The notes below the pieces were generated by a model. It ran no database searches. It saw nothing but the letters and a program-made list of their open reading frames with translations, and was not told where the DNA came from. The position numbers were made by a program, and so were the translations under genes. Positions 51,191 through 58,885 of a stretch of DNA of 64,000 nt are shown here, in pieces. The stretch lies in NCBI RefSeq assembly GCF_009933175.1, contig NZ_MAEJ01000001.1, positions 394,238-458,237 of the forward strand. The letters run 5' to 3'. The stretch comes from Candidatus Enterococcus huntleyi (GTDB taxonomy: Bacteria > Bacillota > Bacilli > Lactobacillales > Enterococcaceae). How positions within the stretch are numbered: position 1 is the first letter of the stretch; each line of letters starts with the position of its first letter.

Positions 51191-51805
51191 TCAAGTAGTT
51201 TTCTTCAGACTGAGTCTAGTTTGTAGGGCTAGGGTGACTTCTAATAGTAGGCCAGTGGTGAGGATGCAGCCTAGAGTACCGATGCCTAAACTTTTACTGC
51301 CTAGCAACAGGCCGATGAGGACCATGCTGCAATCGATGAGTATGCGAGTGACCTTGATCGAGCGTTTTGATAGTTTGACTATCATCAGGGTTAAGCATTC
51401 TAATGCGGCAGCGCCTAATTGTGCCGAAACATAGATGCCGATACCGAGGCCGAAGAGTAGGACGCCTAGTAAACAAAAGAGTAATGGGTAGCTTACTAGT
51501 AAGGTATGGCTTGCAAGATACGACGTGAAAATATTTACACCAATTCCAACGCCGAGACCATTGATGAGACTGCCCAGACCAATTTGGCTGCGATCAAAGA
51601 TGAAGGCGAGACTTAGAACGAGAATATTAAAGCCTAAGCTTAGATAGCCAAATTGGATTGGTAGGTAGTTCATGATTCCGAATAAAGCGATACTCAAGGT
51701 GTCGACGCCTAAATTACTGGCGATCATTAGGGTCAGTCCTAGTGCGGACAGCGTGGTGCCAGCCACTACTTTGATGAGCTTTATACCTAATCGTTGTGTG
51801 TTCAT
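51191..51805 (-). CDS. YczE/YitT-like integral membrane protein
   Basis: The 204-residue protein has five predicted helices. The pattern LMIASNLGVDTLSIALFGI after the first helix and RSQIGLGSLINGLGVGIGVN resembles YczE-type membrane proteins, whose function is not firmly known. It lies at the end of the minus-strand nucleoside operon, 40 bases after adenosine deaminase, so it may be co-transcribed and could move a base or a related compound. A site GAAGGATAACCC precedes the ATG. Confidence 0.8.
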   Translation of the reverse strand: MNTQRLGIKLIKVVAGTTLSALGLTLMIASNLGVDTLSIALFGIMNYLPIQFGYLSLGFNILVLSLAFIFDRSQIGLGSLINGLGVGIGVNIFTSYLASHTLLVSYPLLFCLLGVLLFGLGIGIYVSAQLGAAALECLTLMIVKLSKRSIKVTRILIDCSMVLIGLLLGSKSLGIGTLGCILTTGLLLEVTLALQTRLSLKKTT

Positions 51806-51845
51806 GGGTTATCCTTCGTGAATGATTATGGTTGCGTAATTATAC

Positions 51846-52844
51846 TTATGGATAGCTTAGAGTAACTTTTTCTAAGAGTTCTTTTTTCACTAAGTCACTG
51901 GCAAATGAACCGTTGATAGCATTGATGTTTAATTGTTTCATTTCAGCAACGGTTAGCTGACAATGGCTAGCGAGTAGCGCGTATTCATGAGTCAGCGTAG
52001 TTTCTGAGACGGTCCGATTATCTGTGTTGATGCAGCAAGCCACACCGTTATCGATAAATAAACGGAGTGGATAAGCGTCCCAATCAGGAATCGCATTGGT
52101 TTGTAGATTGCTGGTGGGACAGAGTTCGAGTAAAGTTTTTGTTTCTGCGCAAATTTTCATGACTTCAGGACTGTTTCTAATCGCTACGCCATGACCAATT
52201 CTTGTTGCGCCTAGCTGAATAGCTTCGACAACATTTTGCGCACAGCCACATTCACCGGAGTGTAAGGTGAGTCCGAGGCCAGCATTGAGCGCCAGGGTAG
52301 TGGTTGCACTAATTTTATCGTTGCCATTTTGTTGTTCATCACCAGCAAAATCGAAGCCGACTACCGCAGGTTCAATCATCGATTTCAGCCGGCTAACTAA
52401 ATCAGCATTTTGTTGATCTGTATGGTGGCGCATGGCTGAGATGATTAGATTGGCTCGCACATCAAAGGTTTGTTGGGCTTTTTTAATGCCATCAACAACT
52501 GCTTGAATAATTTGTTCAACTTGTAAGCCTTGTTGTTGATGAAGGAGTGGCGCAAAGCGAATTTCAATGTAGCAGACATTTTCTTTGCTGACTTGTTCGA
52601 TTAGATCGTAGGCAGCAATCGCCAGATTTTCCTCACTTTGGAGGAGAGGCAAGATAATGTCAAAGCTTTCTAGATATTCTCTCAAATCAGCACATTTTTT
52701 TGGTGCAGTTGCACGCGCCAGTAATTCTTCATCGAGGCCTTCTTTGCGGGCTAACTTTTTCAAGGTATCTAATGGGACGGAGCCGTCTAAATGACAGTGC
52801 AATTCAACTTTCGGTAAGCTTTGAATAGTTTTATGATCGAGCAT
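51846..52844 (-). CDS. add: Adenosine deaminase, second copy
   Basis: The 332-residue enzyme has the metal motif LHCHLDGS (about 16-23), LTLHSGECG (His and catalytic Glu; Ser where most have Ala), RIGHGVAI and NTDNRTVS. It is clearly diverged from the copy at 24159. It lies three bases after the PNP stop on the minus strand, with AAGGAG upstream. With PNP it would convert adenosine to inosine and then to hypoxanthine and ribose 1-phosphate. Confidence 0.92.
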   Translation of the reverse strand: MLDHKTIQSLPKVELHCHLDGSVPLDTLKKLARKEGLDEELLARATAPKKCADLREYLESFDIILPLLQSEENLAIAAYDLIEQVSKENVCYIEIRFAPLLHQQQGLQVEQIIQAVVDGIKKAQQTFDVRANLIISAMRHHTDQQNADLVSRLKSMIEPAVVGFDFAGDEQQNGNDKISATTTLALNAGLGLTLHSGECGCAQNVVEAIQLGATRIGHGVAIRNSPEVMKICAETKTLLELCPTSNLQTNAIPDWDAYPLRLFIDNGVACCINTDNRTVSETTLTHEYALLASHCQLTVAEMKQLNINAINGSFASDLVKKELLEKVTLSYP

Positions 52845-52847
52845 TTT

Positions 52848-53675
52848 TTACGACTCCTTTCCGATTTTTTCGACAATTGAAGCTAATAATTGTTTAAATG
52901 AATGATTGATTTTTTGCGTAACTTCAACCACTTCAGCATGATTGAGGGATGCTTGCAGTCCAGCAGCCATGTTGGTAATGCAAGAAATACCTAACACATT
53001 TAAGCCACAATGAGCGGCGACAATTGCTTCAGGCACAGTCGACATCCCCACTGCATCTGCGCCAATGATTTGGGCAAAGCGAATCTCAGCAGGGGTTTCA
53101 TAGGATGGACCAGAAAATCCTGCATAAACACCTTCTTGAAGGGACAGGTTATTTTCAGCAGCCGCTTTTTTTGCGATGGCTTGTAATTTTGCGGTATAAG
53201 TCTGACTCATATCTGGGAATCGAGGGCCTATGGTTTCTTCATTTGGACCAATCAAAGGGTTGGTGCCGGTCAGATTAATATGATCGTTGATTAACATCAA
53301 GACGCCATTAGAAAAGCTGGGATTAACGCCACCTGCTGCATTCGTTACAATTAGCGAATGTGCCCCCAATTCTTTCATCACACGAATTGGATAGGTCACA
53401 TCGTCCATCGCGTGGCCTTCATAGTAGTGGTAACGGCCTTGCATCGCTAAAATAGTTTTCCCATGGAGGGTGCCGAAAACAATTCTTCCTTTATGTCCAG
53501 CTACCGTTGATTCTTTGAAGAAAGGAATCGTTGAATAATTGACGAAAATTGGGTTTTCTAATTCTTCGGCAAAATTTCCTAGACCAGAGCCTAAAATCAT
53601 CCCAATATCGATTTGTGTAATTCCTTGAGTGTTCAGGTACTCTGTTGTTTTGCTGAGTTTATCTGTTAAACGCAT
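52848..53675 (-). CDS. Purine-nucleoside phosphorylase, second copy
   Basis: The 275-residue trimeric-type PNP has MILGSGLGNFAEE, VAGHKGRIVFG, MQGRYHYYEGH, NAAGGVN, GPSYETPAEIRFAQ and ADAVGMSTVPEAIVA. These are the same landmarks as in the copy at 17291, with an unusual lysine in place of alanine in the GHAG loop. It is between an ADP-ribosylglycohydrolase gene and adenosine deaminase. AGGAGG precedes the ATG by about six bases. Confidence 0.93.
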   Translation of the reverse strand: MRLTDKLSKTTEYLNTQGITQIDIGMILGSGLGNFAEELENPIFVNYSTIPFFKESTVAGHKGRIVFGTLHGKTILAMQGRYHYYEGHAMDDVTYPIRVMKELGAHSLIVTNAAGGVNPSFSNGVLMLINDHINLTGTNPLIGPNEETIGPRFPDMSQTYTAKLQAIAKKAAAENNLSLQEGVYAGFSGPSYETPAEIRFAQIIGADAVGMSTVPEAIVAAHCGLNVLGISCITNMAAGLQASLNHAEVVEVTQKINHSFKQLLASIVEKIGKES

Positions 53676-53702
53676 GCCAACCTCCTGTATCGAGTGAGTT
53701 TT

Positions 53703-54722
53703 TTATAAGAACAAATTGATAAATTGATCGACGGTTTCCTGTAAGGGTAATAATTGGTTAGCTTCTTGCATTTTTTGAATATAAGCTTCAGGAATACTGT
53801 CCACGCCGTTTAAGCCACCTAGGATACCGCCTAACATTGAAGCCATCGTGTCGGTATCTCCACCGGCATTAACTGCCGCATAAATTCCTTGCATTGTATC
53901 ACCCTTAACGCCTGCGAGCAAGCTAAAGACTGCAGGGATTGATTCTTGTACGATAAAGTTCGTGCCAATTTTGTCGGCTGTTTGTTGCAACAGATCATCG
54001 AAATCCGTGGCACCTTCGCCAATTCTTACGGCTTCTTGAATTTTGTAGGCAATGTCAGGACCGACAGAAACGTGTTTATTTTCTATACCAAAGGCTTTTC
54101 CTTTCTTAGCGCCCCAAATAGCTGCTTCGATAATTTTAGGCAGGGTTGCATCGTCGGTTAAGGCAGTTGTTGCCGCACAACAGATGGCTGCTGCCGCCGA
54201 GATTGCGTTACTATTGTAGTGGGTTGGTTTACACATCGCAATCGTATATTCAACGGCTTTTTCTAAGTCACCTTTGGCTAAAATAGCTAGAGGAATAGTT
54301 TTCATAGCGCCGCCGTTTGTTGCCATACTGTTGTAGTTGATGAGGCCAAATGGATCGATATCTGTTGGCAAATTTTGCTTCATATTTTCGATGGCTGCTC
54401 TGGTTGTTGGACCTGAAAATTTGTCAAAGTAGTGTTCATCTGATCCCCAGTTAATAATCGCTTGTTTTGCGATGTCTTCATTAAAGTTGCCGTTATTGTC
54501 GATAATTTCTTTCATCAAATAATAGGACATACTGAAATCATCAGTGACAGTGCCGACTGGATAGTCTCGGGCAAATGTGTCCCCAGGTGATTGTGTGTAC
54601 TCTTTTACGTAGCCACCAAAAGTTTCAATTATTTGATCGATATTTCTTAATTCAGTGGGTGCACCAAGGGCATCTCCAACAGCGGCGCCGTATAAAGCAC
54701 CTAACATTTTTTCTTTATTCAT
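53703..54722 (-). CDS. ADP-ribosylglycohydrolase-family protein
   Basis: The 339-residue all-helical protein has the two-magnesium site of the ARH/DraG family: GDALGAPTE at 16-24, TDDFSMSY near 62 and GGDTDTMASMLGG at about 287. Family members split N- or O-glycosidic bonds of ADP-ribose, and some act on small nucleoside-like substrates. It overlaps the EIIC gene by eight bases and is followed by PNP and adenosine deaminase. In this operon it more likely cleaves an imported ribosyl compound than modified protein. Confidence 0.88.
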   Translation of the reverse strand: MNKEKMLGALYGAAVGDALGAPTELRNIDQIIETFGGYVKEYTQSPGDTFARDYPVGTVTDDFSMSYYLMKEIIDNNGNFNEDIAKQAIINWGSDEHYFDKFSGPTTRAAIENMKQNLPTDIDPFGLINYNSMATNGGAMKTIPLAILAKGDLEKAVEYTIAMCKPTHYNSNAISAAAAICCAATTALTDDATLPKIIEAAIWGAKKGKAFGIENKHVSVGPDIAYKIQEAVRIGEGATDFDDLLQQTADKIGTNFIVQESIPAVFSLLAGVKGDTMQGIYAAVNAGGDTDTMASMLGGILGGLNGVDSIPEAYIQKMQEANQLLPLQETVDQFINLFL

Positions 54723-56013
54723 GACTCATTGACTCCTTTTCAATTTGTGTTTTTTGTCCATCAAGTACTTTCAAGAAGACGTACCACATGAAGGTTAATA
54801 GAACGAGTAATAGTAATTGCAGGATTGCGCCGCTGATTGAGTTGGTGACAATCGCTCCACTGATCACTAATGGCATGGTGTAAGGTAAGGCCACACCTGT
54901 TGTGAATGGCACGAGGCCTGTTGCCATAGCTACATACGAGATTGACGTGGTAATGATTGGTGTCGCAACCAATGGAATAAATAAAATTGGGTTCAGCATT
55001 ACAGGTAAGCCGAAGATTAGTGGTTCATAGACACCGAAGATACCTGGTGCTAAAGCAATTTTTCCTAAATCATTCCATTCAGAGCGTTTCTTGAAAAAGA
55101 ATAGCAATGAAGTTAACACAGGGATTGATAAATAGCCCCCATTTAAAACGAAGAAGTCAGTGAATTGACCTGTTACAAGATGCGGTAGTTCTTTGCCTGC
55201 CTGAAAAGCCGTTAAGTTATCAAACGATTGCGCATTCCAGATAGGAACCATGACGCTTCCAACAATAACGTGCCCATGGAGGCCGAAGAACCAGAATAGA
55301 TTGACTAATATTCCTACAATAATCGTTGCGGGTAGTGAAGTACCCAGTGACGTCAACGGTTTTTGCAATAATTGATAGATTAAGTTATTGACTGTTTCAA
55401 ACGATGTCGCTTCAAAAATCATTCTGATGGCAAACGCTGCAAGTAAGGCAACGGCAATCGGGATAAATGAGAAGAATGAATCTGAAACGAGCTTCGGCAC
55501 ACTGCTAGGCATTTTAATCGTCCAGTTGTGTTGGATGGCATAACGATAAATTTCAGTTGCTAGAATCGACATAATAATAGCGGAGAACATGCCCACGGCG
55601 CCAATTTCTGACAGCGGCAAGATGTTAACTACTTTTTCACCAGATTCAGTGACCGTTGTCGTCGGTGTAATCATGATAAATGATAAAAGGCCGACTAACG
55701 CGCCGTAAATCTGATTGACTTTGTAGTGATGTGATAGACTGTAGCCGATACCTGTAGCGACAATCAGCGAAATTACGCCCATCGTCAGAGAAAAAGTTGG
55801 CGAGACGAACGTTTGAAATTGTGCGACTTTTTCTTCACCGAATAGACTAGATAAAAATGGAATGTTTGCAATTGCTGTAAATAGAGAGCTGAAGATGGTA
55901 AACGGTAAAGAAATTAAAAACGAATCTTTAATGGCAACTAAGTAGCGGTTTTTACTGAATATATCAGCAAAAGGGAGCAGATATTTTTCTAAAAAAGCTG
56001 TCAATTTTGTCAT
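54715..56013 (-). CDS. PTS sugar transporter EIIC (lactose/cellobiose type)
   Basis: The 432-residue membrane protein has about ten helices and the EIIC core of the cellobiose/chitobiose type, with PLIFGLPVMLNPILFIPLVA and FFGLHGHVIVGSVMVPIW. No EIIA or EIIB gene is present in the operon or elsewhere in the window. It either borrows these subunits or works as an unphosphorylated carrier. The three other enzyme genes act on nucleosides, so the substrate may be a nucleoside glycoside rather than a beta-glucoside. GAGGAG precedes the ATG. Confidence 0.88.
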   Translation of the reverse strand: MTKLTAFLEKYLLPFADIFSKNRYLVAIKDSFLISLPFTIFSSLFTAIANIPFLSSLFGEEKVAQFQTFVSPTFSLTMGVISLIVATGIGYSLSHHYKVNQIYGALVGLLSFIMITPTTTVTESGEKVVNILPLSEIGAVGMFSAIIMSILATEIYRYAIQHNWTIKMPSSVPKLVSDSFFSFIPIAVALLAAFAIRMIFEATSFETVNNLIYQLLQKPLTSLGTSLPATIIVGILVNLFWFFGLHGHVIVGSVMVPIWNAQSFDNLTAFQAGKELPHLVTGQFTDFFVLNGGYLSIPVLTSLLFFFKKRSEWNDLGKIALAPGIFGVYEPLIFGLPVMLNPILFIPLVATPIITTSISYVAMATGLVPFTTGVALPYTMPLVISGAIVTNSISGAILQLLLLVLLTFMWYVFLKVLDGQKTQIEKESMSHE

Positions 56014-56040
56014 GATTGTTTCTCCTCATCAGTTTATTTT

Positions 56041-56054
56041 CGAAAGCACTTTCA
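56041..56054 (-). promoter_or_regulatory. cre-like site of the EIIC operon
   Basis: On the minus strand TGAAAGTGCTTTCG matches 12 of 14 cre positions. It starts just after the predicted transcription start, the same position as the cre-like sites of the glycan regulon. Confidence 0.6.
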
Positions 56055-56059
56055 AATAT

Positions 56060-56104
56060 ATTAAATCATCATTTGTTTTTGGTGTCAACCAATAATTTAA
56101 TTGG
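56060..56104 (-). promoter_or_regulatory. EIIC operon promoter and adjoining palindrome
   Basis: Minus-strand TTGACA (56083-56088), a 17-base gap, and TTTAAT (56060-56065) form a strong promoter. Directly upstream, CCAAT and ATTGG (56089-56104) bracket AATTTA as an inverted repeat, a candidate operator for the divergent GntR regulator. Confidence 0.7.
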
Positions 56105-56119
56105 AACGTACCAGATTTG

Positions 56120-56148
56120 TTGTAAAATGAGAAACCCTCAGATATAAT
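56120..56148 (+). promoter_or_regulatory. Promoter of the GntR gene
   Basis: TTGTAA (56120-56125), 17 bases, then TATAAT (56143-56148). It is divergent from the EIIC promoter and shares the palindrome between them. Confidence 0.65.
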
Positions 56149-56183
56149 AAAGACAGAAAAACGTTTGAAACGAGGTGATTGCA

Positions 56184-56918
56184 ATGGATACACCGAAATT
56201 ATATGATCAGGTCGCTGACAAAATAAGAGAAAATATCTTAAACGATCTTTATCCAACAGGGAAGTTACCGAATGAACGCGATTTAAGTGAAACCTTTAAT
56301 GTAAGTCGAAGCACAATGAAAAAAGCAATCGATTCCTTGGTAGAGGATGGCTTACTGTTACGAAAGGCGCGCTCAGGTACTTTTGTAAATTTGTTATTTA
56401 AAAAAAATTACGAAGACTATAGCCATCAGAAAAAAGGACCGATTGGCTTGACCAAATCATTTTCTGATCAAGGCAAAGAGATTTCATCGACGATTCTTTT
56501 ATTCGAAGTCATTTTACCGCCTGAGGAAGTGCGGAAGGCTTTACTATTAACCGAAAATGATTTTACCTATCATTTTAAGCGAGTCCGTTATATTAATCAG
56601 GTGGCTATTTCGATTGAAACGGATTATATCCCTATTCAATTATTTCCAAGCTTTACGAAAGAGATGGCAAAAGGCTCGATCTATGACCATGCTAGTAAAG
56701 AGATGGGCACAGCTTTAACGAATTCATATGTGTCAATTTTTTCTTCGCCATCTAATGAAGAAGATCAGCAGGAGCTGAAGTTAACTCCTTTTGAGCCGGT
56801 AACGGTGACAGAAGAAATCGTATTTACTGAGACGGGTATTCCATTCGAATATTCAATAGTAAGAAATCACTACGAGAAATTCACCTACAATACTTCGATT
56901 GGGACGATTAAACATTAG
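56184..56918 (+). CDS. GntR/HutC-family transcriptional regulator (UTRA domain)
   Basis: This regulator of about 244 residues has an N-terminal winged helix (about 5-70, with LYDQVADKIRENILNDLYPT and NVSRSTMKKAIDSL) and a C-terminal UTRA sensor domain (about 95-240, ending in FEYSIVRNHYEKFTYN). AGGTGA lies seven bases before the ATG at 56184; a GTG at 56175 overlaps this site and is less likely. It is divergent from the EIIC-nucleoside operon and probably controls it. UTRA domains often bind sugar phosphates or small ligands made by the operon. Confidence 0.9.
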   Translation: MDTPKLYDQVADKIRENILNDLYPTGKLPNERDLSETFNVSRSTMKKAIDSLVEDGLLLRKARSGTFVNLLFKKNYEDYSHQKKGPIGLTKSFSDQGKEISSTILLFEVILPPEEVRKALLLTENDFTYHFKRVRYINQVAISIETDYIPIQLFPSFTKEMAKGSIYDHASKEMGTALTNSYVSIFSSPSNEEDQQELKLTPFEPVTVTEEIVFTETGIPFEYSIVRNHYEKFTYNTSIGTIKH

Positions 56919-56939
56919 ACGCAATTTAAGAAAGCCAAC

Positions 56940-56988
56940 TTGCCCACGCAACCTTACTGATGAAGTGAGATTGAGTGGGCAATTTTTT
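56940..56988 (+). terminator. Rho-independent terminator after the GntR gene
   Basis: TTGCCCAC (56940-56947) pairs with GTGGGCAA (56975-56982), enclosing a partly paired loop, and six T follow. Confidence 0.8.
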
Positions 56989-57084
56989 GTTACTTTTTAA
57001 GATTACAGGAGAACGACATTCAGAAATGTACGCTCTAATTTATAAAGATATATAACACATCTGAAGTTAGACTTGAAGTGAAAA

Positions 57085-57600
57085 ATCTAGTTTATTTGCT
57101 GAAAGAAAACTAAAATTATTGTTCCTGAAATTTTTGAGGAGAACGTTCTTTTTGTGTTTTTGAGGAATGATAACTGAAAAGTTCAAAAATATACGGTAAA
57201 AAGTTAAGTATACTTAACTTTTTTGGTAGCCTTTCTACTAAATATCAAAAATTTTCACTGGACTATCTACTGAAAAAGAATTAAAAACATCGTTCTGAAA
57301 TTTTTTTACGATTTTTTAAGGGAAACATGTTTTTTGTATTTTTTGAGAAAAAATAAATTGGATGTCCAAAATCACAGTCAAAAAAAGTAAGTATACTTAC
57401 TTTTTGGGGATATTCATTTTATTAAGCGTCAAAATTCTTCAAAATTTGAAGAGTGCAAAAGATTAAGTATACTTAACTTTTCTCCGTTAGAATTCAAAAA
57501 GATTAAGTATACTTACTATTTTTTTGTGATCTTTTTAGTAGATATTGAACTTCTTCAAAAGTTAAAGAGGCCCAACATTAAGTATACTTAACTTTTCGTT
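57085..57600. repeat. Array of diverged repeats centred on GTATAC palindromes
   Basis: Five palindromes share the core AAGTATACTT. The first at 57198-57223 is a perfect 26-base palindrome with arms AAAAAGTTAAGTA. The second at 57382-57405 has arms AAAAAGTAAGTA. The others lie at 57463-57476, 57505-57514 and 57578-57591, the first and last with core TTAAGTATACTTAA. The first two sit in diverged units of about 180 bases, both running from a CTGAAA stretch through GTTC(C)TGAAATTTTT to the palindrome. The last units share TTCTTCAAAA about 35 bases before a palindrome. No open frame is present. The array is AT-rich and lies between a terminator and a GNAT gene. Confidence 0.8.
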
Positions 57601-57923
57601 TTTGCGAGGACTCCCGGTTGCTAGAGGTGGTAACTATTAACTTGATAGAAAGAATAAATAAAATAACATTTAAAGGAATGCGTTCAAAAATTATTTTGGG
57701 AAATATCAGGAAGCAGTCTTCGAAGACCATGATGTGTAGATTAAAGAGCACTTCTCCTTATTACTTTTAGTCCCGACCTGGATCTCGGGTGTGTTGCCAG
57801 AGATAAAAAGGGGCAAAAATTTACTTGCATAGTGGTAATCTAGCGACAATTGTGGTTGAATTTACATTGAGTGAGAAGTATTAATGAAGCAGGATAATTC
57901 TTTATAGTAAGGAGATGATGCAC
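57601..57923. other. Spacer before the GNAT gene
   Basis: No gene or clear promoter is seen. A small hairpin with arms CCCGA and TCGGG lies around 57771-57790. The ribosome binding site TAAGGAG for the next gene is at its end. Confidence 0.4.
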
Positions 57924-58391
57924 ATGCACGTTAAGCTAGTGAGCTACAATCAGAAGTATCTACCGGCTATCCTTGAGTTATTTAATACGACGATTCAGCA
58001 GGTAAATCGCAAGGATTATAGCCAAGCTGAGATTAATCAATGGATTCAGCTTGAGCCAGATTTTGACGCTTGGGATGAAAAGTTATCAACTACCTATAGT
58101 TTAGTAGCCTTAGCTAACGAAGAAGTCGTGGGTTTTGGGAATATAACGGACACTGGCTACCTTGATTTATTTTATGTCTCACATACAATGATTCATCAAG
58201 GGGTAGGCCGCTTAATCTATAACGCACTAGAGCAATTCGCTGTGGCACAAAATACAAAATCTATCGTTACAGATGCCTCAATTACGGCGATGCCATTTTT
58301 TGAGAAGATGGGTTTTCAAGTGATTCGAAAGCAAGATAATTATCGCAATGGGGAAAACTTGATTAACTATCGGATGGAGAAAGTCTTGTAG
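57924..58391 (+). CDS. GNAT-family N-acetyltransferase
   Basis: This acetyltransferase of about 155 residues has the GNAT core: an N-terminal helix ILELFNTTIQQVNRKDYS, the strand EEVVGFGNITDTGYLDLFYV and the acetyl-CoA loop HQGVGRLIYNALEQFA, followed by SIVTDASITAMPFFEKMGF. It resembles small-molecule or PhnO/YafP-like acetyltransferases. The ATG at 57924 has AAGGAG nine bases upstream; ATGs at 57915 and 57918 are too close to that site. The gene stands alone and is followed by a terminator. The substrate is unknown. Confidence 0.88.
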   Translation: MHVKLVSYNQKYLPAILELFNTTIQQVNRKDYSQAEINQWIQLEPDFDAWDEKLSTTYSLVALANEEVVGFGNITDTGYLDLFYVSHTMIHQGVGRLIYNALEQFAVAQNTKSIVTDASITAMPFFEKMGFQVIRKQDNYRNGENLINYRMEKVL

Positions 58392-58458
58392 TGGTGAATT
58401 GATGATAGTTGTGAATTAAAAAGAATTAACTGAATACACGATGATCAACAGTCATCAT

Positions 58459-58494
58459 AAAAAGAGCGAAACTTATACAGGTTTCGTTCTTTTT
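58459..58494. terminator. Bidirectional terminator after the GNAT gene
   Basis: AAAAAGAGCGAAAC (58459-58472) pairs with GTTTCGTTCTTTTT (58481-58494) around an eight-base loop, with A and T runs at the outer ends. Confidence 0.85.
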
Positions 58495-58885
58495 GTCCGA
58501 TAAAAGAAACAAATGTATCCGTTTACCCACGGATTGTCCGATAGTTATTGACTTTAGCTGCTAAGTAGCATAGGTTTAGTCTGAGCTCAGAACTGAATAG
58601 TCTGTCAAGACTTCATCCAGCGGCCGTTTATTTTATGAATATACTTATTTTCCACCTGAATCATCCTCTAATTCTACATAGAATATCGTAATTTCTTCAG
58701 CGACTCATTTGTCACATCACACATAGTTTTTCCAATTATTTGTCAGCTAGGAAGCGGCTCAATCCGACTGGCCTTTTTCCTATAACTAGCAATGATAGTC
58801 GATCAAAAATTTTGTTCAAGAAAGGCTGATGTGTATGAAGCGTTGTCTCATCTGATGGTCAAAAATAATGTGCTAGGAGACAGAT
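58495..58885. other. Leader region of the immunity-type ABC pair
   Basis: No gene is supported. I looked here for a small secreted bacteriocin gene of the lactococcin 972 type and found none on either strand. CTAGGAGAC just before 58886 is the ribosome binding site of the permease. Confidence 0.45.

Noticed and set aside
57085-57600. CRISPR array or type III toxin-antitoxin RNA repeats
   Set aside because: Repeat spacing is irregular (about 183, 76, 40 and 75 bases), the units drift, the palindromes have no spacers of constant length, and no cas or ToxN-like gene is adjacent.
58801-58872. Promoter candidate TTGTCT-17-TAATGT before the immunity permease
   Set aside because: The predicted start would fall inside the ribosome binding site, so it cannot make a normal leader for the gene at 58886.
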